Below, piece after piece: positions 43,063 through 50,246 of a stretch of DNA of 64,000 bases. This stretch comes from JABDBE01 sp963832245 (GTDB lineage: Bacteria > Acidobacteriota > Terriglobia > Terriglobales > Acidobacteriaceae): positions 992,001 to 1,056,000 of the forward strand of contig CAWHTG010000004.1 of the NCBI GenBank assembly GCA_963832245.1, written 5' to 3'. Under the pieces are notes generated by a model. It did not search any database. It was not told where the DNA came from and was given only the letters and a program-made list of their open reading frames with translations. The translations under genes were made by a program, and so were the position numbers. Position 1 is the stretch's first letter. The number at the start of each line of letters is the position of its first letter.

Positions 43063-44064
43063 CTACTTCTGCTGCTGCAACGCCTTCAACTTCTCCTTCA
43101 TCGCCGGAGGCAACTTTGGAAACAAGAACGCAATCTGTAGCCGCATACCCCACGGAGAACCATTCGAAGGATGGGCAGCATTTCCATAAAACTGTGCAGA
43201 GATATTGACCGGCTGGAGTCCCAAACGGAGAATTCGGCCCACTCCTCCGCCTACAGGAACTGTCCATACATTTCCACTTGAGGCCTTCCAGTTCGCTGAG
43301 ATGACTGGCGAAGACGATAGATACCAACCTTTCTTCAGGTTGTAGTTGACGAAATACTGAAATGTCATCTGGTTCACGTCGCTGCGGTCTGACGGGCCAG
43401 CTACCGACCAAGCATTATTTATCAGCGCACCGAAGGTCCATTTCCCCGGCTGGACCAATGCAACAATCGAGGGGCCCATGCTGAGCTTTCCCTGTCCCGT
43501 GACCTTACTGGTGGCGGTCGGCAAAACGAATACGGGTCCCGCACCCCAAATCAGCTTGCCCGCTTTGGCCGGCGAGAAGAAAAAGGATGGTGTTATATCT
43601 CCAAAGCCAAACACGCCTGCGCTTTTCTGGACAGCTTGGGCAGCCAAGTATGCTGGTGTGTTTTCGTCAATGCCGAATACTTCCAAATTTGCCGTTCCCG
43701 GGGCAGGCTGCCAAATGATAGGCACGATCGTGCGAATAATCAGGTTCCAGTTTTCGCTGGCGCGAACCGGAACGACCGGCTGGATATTCAGCACATTCTG
43801 CGTGCGGTCATTCGGACCAATGTCAAAATTGCTGCTGTTCTGAACCGGAACGCTGATCAGGCTGGCCACTGGGTTCTGAACCGCCTTCGCCAGATCTCCG
43901 GCAGAGGCTTTCGTATCCGGCTTCAGCGCTTCCGCTTTCGCCTGCGCCGGAGGTTCCTGATCCAATTCCTGGTTAAAGTTCGGATTGGGATCCTGGGCAG
44001 ATACCGCTAGTGGTACGGAGAACAGGACCGCAAAGAGTAGAACAAGCTTCGAGAGTTTCTGCAT
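43063..44064 (-). CDS. Outer-membrane transporter-like beta-barrel protein
   Basis: A 333-residue exported protein. Signal peptide MQKLSKLVLLFAVLFSVPLAVSAQ, then a Pro/Ala/Lys linker (about 25-60). A barrel domain follows, typical of proteins labelled 'neuromedin U' or 'transporter' in acidobacteria: NPVASLISVPVQNSSNFDIGPNDRTQNVLNIQPVVPV, VPIIWQPAP, GDITPSFFFSPAKAGKLIWGAGPVFVLPTAT, and PWGMRLQIAFLFPK. It is probably an outer-membrane channel for small molecules. CTAG-motif copy 8 lies 94 bp upstream. Confidence 0.85.
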   Translation of the reverse strand: MQKLSKLVLLFAVLFSVPLAVSAQDPNPNFNQELDQEPPAQAKAEALKPDTKASAGDLAKAVQNPVASLISVPVQNSSNFDIGPNDRTQNVLNIQPVVPVRASENWNLIIRTIVPIIWQPAPGTANLEVFGIDENTPAYLAAQAVQKSAGVFGFGDITPSFFFSPAKAGKLIWGAGPVFVLPTATSKVTGQGKLSMGPSIVALVQPGKWTFGALINNAWSVAGPSDRSDVNQMTFQYFVNYNLKKGWYLSSSPVISANWKASSGNVWTVPVGGGVGRILRLGLQPVNISAQFYGNAAHPSNGSPWGMRLQIAFLFPKLPPAMKEKLKALQQQK

Positions 44065-44388
44065 TTGTGCCCATCACCTTCGATTGGCTTTGAGACCGCT
44101 GCTCATCCGCTGACATCGCCTGGACAACGACCGTACCGGGAAAGTGCCAGTCGTGAAAACTGGCATTTCTCCTAGCCTGACGTGGCTGGCCATTGACCGA
44201 ATCTATACAATAAGATAAACTGTATCCATAAACGTTATCTGCTGGATAATGCCAGTTCTTTGACAACCTGATCCCCGACGCCGGGTCCTGAAACGGGAAC
44301 CGCTTCGCTATGCCCCCGCGCGTAACTCCCATGTTCTCTAGATTTTGCGTGTAAGTCCTTAAAACTCAAAGATCTAGCACATAGTCGT
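44065..44388. other. Intergenic region with motif copy 8
   Basis: No gene. Holds copy 8 of the CTAG motif inside a larger TGCCAGT-N7-ACTGGCA dyad (about 44145-44165). It is cut on the right by the IS1595-like element. Confidence 0.5.
44159..44175 (-). promoter_or_regulatory. CTAG-N9-CAGT motif, copy 8
   Basis: CTAGGAGAAATGCCAGT read toward the outer-membrane transporter gene. The CCAGT half is repeated in inverse nearby, making an extended dyad. Confidence 0.6.
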
Positions 44389-44544
44389 AAAATAAGGCAA
44401 CAATATCGCTGACTCATCAAGTGTGATATTGTCGGAGGGTGACAGGGCAGCAGTATCCGAAAATTCCAGCAGTGAATCGGAGGACGATGGCAGTAGTGCG
44501 TCTAGGCATCTGGGGAGTGGTGCGCCCCGAGGCGGGAGTGTACG

Positions 44545-46305
44545 ATGATCCGCTGGCACTACTCATCGGAGGAATACAACGTGCATTCCGCAGAGGCTTA
44601 TTCCGCTCAAGCCAAAAAGATTGGCGAACTTCTTGGCGACAGCCAAGAAGGGCGTGTCGTAGTTCCTGAATTTCAGCGCGGTTATAGTTGGGGTCGGAAA
44701 CAGGTTGAGGCATTCTGGAAGGATGTCGAAGACTTCAGGGCAAATCACAAATCCAAGGGATCGTCCGATAAACATTTTTTCGGGCCGATTGTAGTAATGC
44801 CGTCTGATTCCAAAGACAAGGACTTGATACTTCTTGATGGCCAACAGAGATTAGCAACGGCAACGATTCTTCTCAGCGTTCTCCGCGATGCGGCGAATGG
44901 ATTGCCGATCACGCAAGCAAAAGTATTTGCTGGAACCTTGCAAAGTGGTCTCATCGAAAAAGAAGATGTTGGTTACAGTCTCAAACTAGGTGAGCTAGAT
45001 CAACCTTACTTTCAGGAAACCATTCAGCAGTTTCCTCCTTCCGCAAAGAAAGCGCGCATTCTCTCACATCGCACGATTGCAAGTGCTAGGGGCTTTCTAC
45101 AGGCGAGCGTCCAAACCTTAATCGCTAGCTTGAGCGCGGCTGAAGCTGTGGAACTGCTAAAAGAAATCCGTGGGATAGTCAAAAACGATTTGGTTATGGC
45201 GAGCATCATGGTTCTTGATGAACCAGCCGCGTTTCGTATTTTTGAAACGCTTAATGATCGCGGCTTGCGTCTATCTGTTCCTGATCTTCTATTGAATTAT
45301 TTGATGAGGAAGGCCGCAACGGATGACATAAGAAAGCAAATCCGCGTGCAATGGAATGAGATGATTGAGGCTCTAGCGAAGCGCGATAGCGGGCGTTTTA
45401 TACGCCACATGTGGCTCTCAAAGTACGGCGATCTGAAGGCAACAGACCTTTTCAGTGCTCTGAAGGAACACATCGAAACAAACAAGAAAGACCCGCTAGA
45501 ATTTGCTCAAACGTGCGGTGCCGAATGCAACCGCTACGTTGACCTAATAAAAGCAGACGAAGAACACCTGCAAGGCGCTACGCCCTACGTAAGAGCGCTT
45601 ATTTCAGATTTGCGGCAGGATACTGTTCTTCCAGTACTGCTGTCTGCATACACCGTGCTTACGCCAAAAGAATTGGAAGATATAGCCAAATGGCTCCTAG
45701 TGTTCATAACCAGGTACTCAATTGTTATTGGTCTTGATTCTGGCGGAATGGAGAATATTTTCTATGCGCTTGCGAGGGACATCCGTAAGTCAATGGGAGC
45801 GGCGACTACGGCCGACAAAGCAAAAGTCAAAGATACTCGCAGTTTGGTAAAGAAGATACTCATAGATAACGCGCCAACGGATGAAACGATCAAGGATGCC
45901 ATTAAAAAACTGATTCTTGAGCCGGATGAGGCGAAGTATGTTGTGCATCGACTAGCCTGTGCGATGCAAACGAAAACAAAAGAGATCACGATAGACGACT
46001 CGAATATCGAGCACATATTCCCCAAAAAACCTTCGGCTGAATGGGCCAATCCAGAAGAACTAGAGCCGTACCTGTGGCATCTCGGAAATCTGACGATGCT
46101 TGGTGAACGACTGAATCAGGGTGCGGCCAGTAAAGGATACTCCGCGAAAAAGAAGGACTATTACGAAAAATCAGAATTAGAGATGCCGCAACAGCTAGCC
46201 AATAATTTCACGAAATGGAATGTGCAAGCAATTACTAAGCGTGCTGAGTCCTTCGGGAAACTCGTTACACAGGTTTGGGACTTTAACAATCCATCTCGTG
46301 TTTGA
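44545..46305 (+). CDS. DUF262/DUF1524 protein, GmrSD-like restriction or defence nuclease
   Basis: A 586-residue protein; the ATG at 44545 has GGGAG seven bases upstream. The N-terminal DUF262 (GmrS-like, ParB-fold) domain shows VVVPEFQRGYSWGRKQVEAFWKDV and LLDGQQRLATATILLSVL, the nucleotide-binding signatures. The middle region (about 200-430) is helical with FRIFETLNDRGLRLSVPDLLLNYLM. The C-terminal DUF1524 (His-Me finger) has NIEHIFPKKPS followed by WHLGNLTMLGERLNQGAASKGYSAKKKDYY; the His and Asn are expected catalytic positions. Such proteins are type IV modification-dependent restriction enzymes. It is cargo of element C. Confidence 0.9.
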   Translation: MIRWHYSSEEYNVHSAEAYSAQAKKIGELLGDSQEGRVVVPEFQRGYSWGRKQVEAFWKDVEDFRANHKSKGSSDKHFFGPIVVMPSDSKDKDLILLDGQQRLATATILLSVLRDAANGLPITQAKVFAGTLQSGLIEKEDVGYSLKLGELDQPYFQETIQQFPPSAKKARILSHRTIASARGFLQASVQTLIASLSAAEAVELLKEIRGIVKNDLVMASIMVLDEPAAFRIFETLNDRGLRLSVPDLLLNYLMRKAATDDIRKQIRVQWNEMIEALAKRDSGRFIRHMWLSKYGDLKATDLFSALKEHIETNKKDPLEFAQTCGAECNRYVDLIKADEEHLQGATPYVRALISDLRQDTVLPVLLSAYTVLTPKELEDIAKWLLVFITRYSIVIGLDSGGMENIFYALARDIRKSMGAATTADKAKVKDTRSLVKKILIDNAPTDETIKDAIKKLILEPDEAKYVVHRLACAMQTKTKEITIDDSNIEHIFPKKPSAEWANPEELEPYLWHLGNLTMLGERLNQGAASKGYSAKKKDYYEKSELEMPQQLANNFTKWNVQAITKRAESFGKLVTQVWDFNNPSRV

Positions 46306-46329
46306 CGTGGCGGTTTACAATGATGAGTG

Positions 46330-46521
46330 ATGAAACATTCCGCCGAGTACCGCAACTTTACGAGTCTCGTAGACCACTTGCTTACCGTCTCGCACGAAGA
46401 AATACAGAGACGCGAAGCAGAATATCGAAAACAGGTAGATGCGAATCCCCACAGGCGCGGCCCGAAACGCGGTTCAAAAAGAAAACGGAAGGCAGCTACG
46501 CCACCTTCCGCCGACCTCTAG
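46330..46521 (+). CDS. Small basic protein within element C
   Basis: A 63-residue protein (ATG 46330, GTG 46327 just before). The first half is a helix (EYRNFTSLVDHLLTVSHEEIQRREAEYRKQ), and the second half is a basic Pro/Arg/Lys tail (PHRRGPKRGSKRKRKAA). Proteins with this YxxFxxLVxxxLxVSHxEIxxREAEYxK pattern are frequent small hypotheticals near mobile elements. It lies 25 bp after the DUF262 gene. Nucleic-acid binding is suggested by the tail only. Confidence 0.6.
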   Translation: MKHSAEYRNFTSLVDHLLTVSHEEIQRREAEYRKQVDANPHRRGPKRGSKRKRKAATPPSADL

Positions 46522-46532
46522 GCAATCGGTAC

Positions 46533-47528
46533 CTAGAATACTTCTCCCGGTTTTTTGTCCTCCTTCGCCGTCAGTTCTGCGTAGGTGAGACGCTTGCCTA
46601 CGAGTTGCGAACACAGAAGGCTCATACGGTCGCCATCATTAAGAGGATTGTCCTTACTCCCGCGATTGTTAAACCGGAATACCTGCTCATCAACGTAGCG
46701 CTCAAGGTGAAACGGCTCTACGGCAATGTAAGTCCCATTCAGGCCGCGCTTGAGGCAACTCCAAAAGTTCTCAACTCCGTTGACGTGAACCCGGCCACGG
46801 ACATAGGTTTCCGTCTTGTTCACGAAGTCATGGACGAAACGCCATTGCATTCCCTGTTCGTAGGCTACGGCGTCATCCGTGTAGACCTTCGTCCCGTACT
46901 TCACTTGCTTGAGAATTTCAGATTGCAAGGTTTCGCGCTTCACGTTCGGCATAACCTTTGCACGCATCTGCCGAGCGGTACGGTCAAGAATTCCTTGTAC
47001 AACGGCCTTGCCGGATGCGCCGCCTCTTGCTTCGTATCGAATGGCCTTGTCGCGATGCATGTTTGTCTTGCTACCGCCGACGAAGGTTTCATCTACTTCA
47101 ACTTCGTTCTCAGGTCCGCCGATCTTTGTCAACGGACCGTGTCCGAAATCTTGCTTCATGCCGAGCCGGATACGATGCAACATGAACCATGCGGTTTTTT
47201 GCGTGACGCCCAGAGCGCGATGAATCTCCCAAGAGCTAACACCATTCTTGCAGTTAGCAACCATCCACATCACGGGCAACCACTTCTCAAGAGGCACCAA
47301 AGACTCCTCAAGAATCGTGCCAGTCTTGATGCTAAATTGGGACTTTGGATGGCGCGTCTTGCACTGCCAAAAACGGCGAGACGGAACGAAAGACACGTCT
47401 GTACGGCCACAGGTCGGACAGGCCACTTTACCGCTAGGCCAACGGCGCATTTTGAGATAGTTCAGGCAGTTGTCAGCGTTCGTAAAGTATTGAATCGCTT
47501 GGGCCAGAGTCTTTGGTTCGTTTTCCAT
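46533..47528 (-). CDS. IS1595-family transposase
   Basis: A 331-residue ISXO2-like transposase. An N-terminal zinc ribbon (WPSGKVACPTCGRTDVSFVPSRRFWQCKTRH) is followed by a helix-turn-helix (SSWEIHRALGVTQKTAWFMLHRIR, about 95-120). The DDE-like catalytic domain has EVDETFVGG, YTDDAVAY and the HVNGVENFWSCLKRG block with the final Asn/Glu. The ATG at 47528 starts MENEPKTLAQAIQYF. The frame is intact. It faces the cargo genes tail to tail. Confidence 0.93.
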   Translation of the reverse strand: MENEPKTLAQAIQYFTNADNCLNYLKMRRWPSGKVACPTCGRTDVSFVPSRRFWQCKTRHPKSQFSIKTGTILEESLVPLEKWLPVMWMVANCKNGVSSWEIHRALGVTQKTAWFMLHRIRLGMKQDFGHGPLTKIGGPENEVEVDETFVGGSKTNMHRDKAIRYEARGGASGKAVVQGILDRTARQMRAKVMPNVKRETLQSEILKQVKYGTKVYTDDAVAYEQGMQWRFVHDFVNKTETYVRGRVHVNGVENFWSCLKRGLNGTYIAVEPFHLERYVDEQVFRFNNRGSKDNPLNDGDRMSLLCSQLVGKRLTYAELTAKEDKKPGEVF

Positions 47529-47758
47529 AAACCAAGTATTACACAAAGTCGCTTGATGATCAAGAGATATTATAGCCTAAAATAACTCTTGTCGTTTCAA
47601 TATTTTGCATCGCGAGAGGGGGGAGGGGGGTACCCCACTGTAAACCGCAAAACTGGTTTCAATGCGGGAAAAAGTCAGTCACCCGGATGCTGATTGGCGT
47701 CTGACTTTGCGGTAAGCACGGGACTCCCGAAGCGTCGGGCTACGGGAATCAGAGTCAC

Positions 47759-47775
47759 CTAGGACTTCTGCCAGT
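47759..47775 (+). promoter_or_regulatory. CTAG-N9-CAGT motif, copy 9 (orphan)
   Basis: CTAGGACTTCTGCCAGT within about 34 bp identical to 49560-49593. No plus-strand gene lies downstream; it sits between element C and the 3' end of the gene at 47837. Confidence 0.55.
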
Positions 47776-47836
47776 AGCCGCAACCGGCGACAACATCTGT
47801 CGCGGGTTTGAGTCTTTCATCGTGTGGCGGAACTCT

Positions 47837-49459
47837 CTACTGTTTCGCCTTTGCTCGCTTCTTCGTGGGATGATCCGGTACCGCTTGAACTTGCGATTCA
47901 TCCACGGGCTGCGTGCCCGCCTCCGAAAACGTAGCGCCAGCGGGCTCGATCCAGTATTCCGCTGTCATCGTGCCGGCGCTGCCGGTGCGAGTCTCGATGC
48001 GGTTAGGATCGATTCCTAACTGCGCTTCACCGCTGGTAAGATACGCCTTCGAATTGACAGCGCGTTCAGCCGCCAGATTCGGACGCGTCTCAGTGGGATC
48101 GGCATTGCCGACGATGACCAGTTTATTGTCTGCATTCTGCTGCAGGTTCTTGGCAACATCGTCCAATTTGCCCTTGCACTCGTTGTCTACGCGCCACGGC
48201 TTTTTGATCTTAGCCATGTTCGCGAAGTCGCAGTCCGTCAGCTTGCTGGCCTGCGGCGGAGGTGGCGGCGGATTCTCCACCGTTACCTGAGTCGAGGCTT
48301 GCGAGCTCAGTCCACGCGAATCCGTACAAGTCGCGGTAACTGTGATCGGACCAGGAGACGCGCCAGAGGTGTTGAGAGTCGCGGTGTTGCCGCTACCGGA
48401 AACACTGCCACCGGTGGCGGTCCAACTTGCGACTGTGATCGGAACATTATCCGGGCTGGTGCAGCTGCACGTGATGGCCGAGCTTCCACCACCCTGCAGC
48501 GAGCTCGGGCTGGCAGAGCAGGACATGGTTGGCGGATTCTTCGGAGGCTCCTTGACCGTGTAGCTTGCCGAGCAGCTGGCCTCGCCGCCCTTCTTCATCT
48601 TGGCATCGGTTATGTGGGCGGTGACGGTATAGCTGCCGCCCGCAAGTCCGGTGGTGTCGATGCTGGCGGTATTATCCTTGCCTGTCACGTTTCCGCCGGT
48701 CGCGGACCAGGTATATGAAAGTGTGTGTTTCGGATTGAAATTGCTTCCAGTGGCGGTAGCGGTAATCGGCTCGCCTACCAGAACCTCGCTAGGCTGCACA
48801 GAACAGCTGGCGGAAGGCTGCACAGTTTCAGGGAATCCCCATCCGACGACGATCCCACTTTTCAGCCGAAAGCTGTTCTGATTGTTATTGTCGCTGCAGA
48901 GAGCGAATTGGCAGCTATTGCCGAAGCGGGTGTAGAGATATTCGGCCTGGATGAGGCGTAACGCGAATCTCTTGCTTAGCTTGATGTCAAATCCCCCACC
49001 TGCCGTCAAAGCGAAAGCGTCTTTGGTATAGGTGATGCCGCTACACGGAGTCCCGCTGTTGCAACTGAGACTTAAGCGATTCCCGCCGAAGTTAACCTCG
49101 AAAAAAGGCCGAAATGCGCTGGCGCTTCGAAAGGTAAACCGCGGTCCGAACATAAAGGTAAAATCATTTCCGCTAACTTTCGAACTCAAGGCGGGGATTG
49201 TTTCACCAAAGTATTTGCAGCCACCCAGGTCAGCCGCTATGCCGAGCAAACTAGTAAAGTTGTAGGCGAATGTGCCCCCACCACCGGCGCAGTTGAAGCT
49301 TTCGTTAAACTTCGTGCCGTTCGGAGCCGTGAAAGAGGTAGGGGTCCGGATGAACATGAATGCCGGCGATGTTTCTATCTTTGGGAAGGTGTTGTCCTGA
49401 GCCAGGACCGTCCCGGCCGTGAGCAATAACAAAGCCACCTGGGCAAAGTATTTAGACAT
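47837..49459 (-). CDS. Outer-membrane barrel, Ig-like and OmpA-like secreted protein
   Basis: A 540-residue exported protein; ATG 49459 follows GGAGAAG. Signal peptide MSKYFAQVALLLLTAGTVLAQ. An OmpA-type beta-barrel (about 22-215) contains FNCAGGGGTFAYNFTSLLGIAADLGG and FEVNFGGNRLSLSC. Two Ig-like domains follow (about 215-400: SYTWSATGGNVTGKDNTASIDTTGL and ASWTATGGSVSGSGNTATLNTSG), then a Pro-rich hinge. The OmpA C-terminal-like domain (about 410-510) has KLDDVAKNLQQNADNKLVIVGNADPTETRPNLAAERAVNSKAYL. The tail is basic. It probably links outer membrane and peptidoglycan. Confidence 0.85.
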   Translation of the reverse strand: MSKYFAQVALLLLTAGTVLAQDNTFPKIETSPAFMFIRTPTSFTAPNGTKFNESFNCAGGGGTFAYNFTSLLGIAADLGGCKYFGETIPALSSKVSGNDFTFMFGPRFTFRSASAFRPFFEVNFGGNRLSLSCNSGTPCSGITYTKDAFALTAGGGFDIKLSKRFALRLIQAEYLYTRFGNSCQFALCSDNNNQNSFRLKSGIVVGWGFPETVQPSASCSVQPSEVLVGEPITATATGSNFNPKHTLSYTWSATGGNVTGKDNTASIDTTGLAGGSYTVTAHITDAKMKKGGEASCSASYTVKEPPKNPPTMSCSASPSSLQGGGSSAITCSCTSPDNVPITVASWTATGGSVSGSGNTATLNTSGASPGPITVTATCTDSRGLSSQASTQVTVENPPPPPPQASKLTDCDFANMAKIKKPWRVDNECKGKLDDVAKNLQQNADNKLVIVGNADPTETRPNLAAERAVNSKAYLTSGEAQLGIDPNRIETRTGSAGTMTAEYWIEPAGATFSEAGTQPVDESQVQAVPDHPTKKRAKAKQ

Positions 49460-49566
49460 TTCTCTTCTCCTTTTCAAAAGTCAGCCGTCATTCCCGTTGG
49501 AAGGCGCACTGAGGATCGGATAACCTTTTCGCTACAGATATTCGCAACTCATGCTTTCGGAGTCAC

Positions 49567-49583
49567 CTAGGACTTCTGCCAGT
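49567..49583 (+). promoter_or_regulatory. CTAG-N9-CAGT motif, copy 10
   Basis: CTAGGACTTCTGCCAGT, 134 bp upstream of the PsiF-like gene. The flanking 50 bp recur in diverged form at 53031-53081. Confidence 0.6.
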
Positions 49584-49717
49584 AGCCGCAACCTGCCACG
49601 GGATGTGATAACTGGATACCGAGGTTTCGTAGCACTCACTGCCGCGTGGTGTCCAGGAATGAGGTGCCTGTGATCGGCGCAGGGGCGATTCGAACTACAC
49701 AAGAAGGAGAAAATTCG

Positions 49718-50053
49718 ATGACGAGAGTTTCGCAGAGAGTATTGCTATTCGTGACCTTGCTATTGGCGATGAGCGCAAGCCTTCCTCCCAGAGCCGCAGC
49801 AGATCAAGGATCATCTCAGCAGGACAAAGTCAAAGCTTGTAACAGTGCGGCCGACAACAAGGGCCTCAAGGGAGACGATCGCAAGAATTTTATGCAAGAC
49901 TGCATCAGTAAGGGTGGTAATCAGCAACTTAACGACATGAGTCAGAAGGACAAGATGAATGTCTGCAAGAACCTCGCCGACAAGAAGAACCTCGCGGGAA
50001 ATGATCGCAGGTCGTTCATCAAGGACTGCATGAATAAAGCTAACCCCAAATAA
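49718..50053 (+). CDS. psiF: PsiF-repeat secreted protein
   Basis: A 111-residue exported protein (ATG 49718, AAGGAG upstream). A signal peptide (MTRVSQRVLLFVTLLLAMSASLPPRAAA) precedes two PsiF repeats: KVKACNSAADNKGLKGDDRKNFMQDCISK and KMNVCKNLADKKNLAGNDRRSFIKDCMNK. Each has a Cys pair and the GDDRKxFMxxC core. In E. coli psiF is induced by phosphate starvation; its function is unknown. No Pho box is recognised here; motif copy 10 is the visible upstream element. Confidence 0.92.
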   Translation: MTRVSQRVLLFVTLLLAMSASLPPRAAADQGSSQQDKVKACNSAADNKGLKGDDRKNFMQDCISKGGNQQLNDMSQKDKMNVCKNLADKKNLAGNDRRSFIKDCMNKANPK

Positions 50054-50246
50054 GCTGACGAATTTGGGTAGACTTGTAAAAACGGAGCAAATCGGGGTCT
50101 TCAATCCTCACTCTTATCCATATGGCCGCTGATCACCCACGGCTTCCAACATCGGATGGTAAGCTTCTTTGCCTCCGTTATCCTTACGACGCATTTGACC
50201 GCCTGCAACGCGAATCCCGAAGAATAACCGCAGCCCTCGAATTCGC

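Larger units (their letters stand above)
44395..47578. mobile_element. IS1595-like insertion sequence C with DUF262 cargo
   Basis: A 3.18-kb element. The ends are imperfect inverted repeats of about 27 bp, starting AGGCAACAATATCGCTG (left) and AGGCTATAATATCTCTTG (right, read inward), sharing AATATC and ATCAAG. AAAATA flanks both ends (44389-44394 and 47579-47584). Inside are a DUF262/DUF1524 gene, a small basic protein and a transposase in convergent orientation. About two thirds of the element is cargo. Confidence 0.8.

Noticed and set aside
46302..47585. Plus-strand frame of 427 codons
   Set aside because: Antisense to the IS1595-type transposase; no family pattern.
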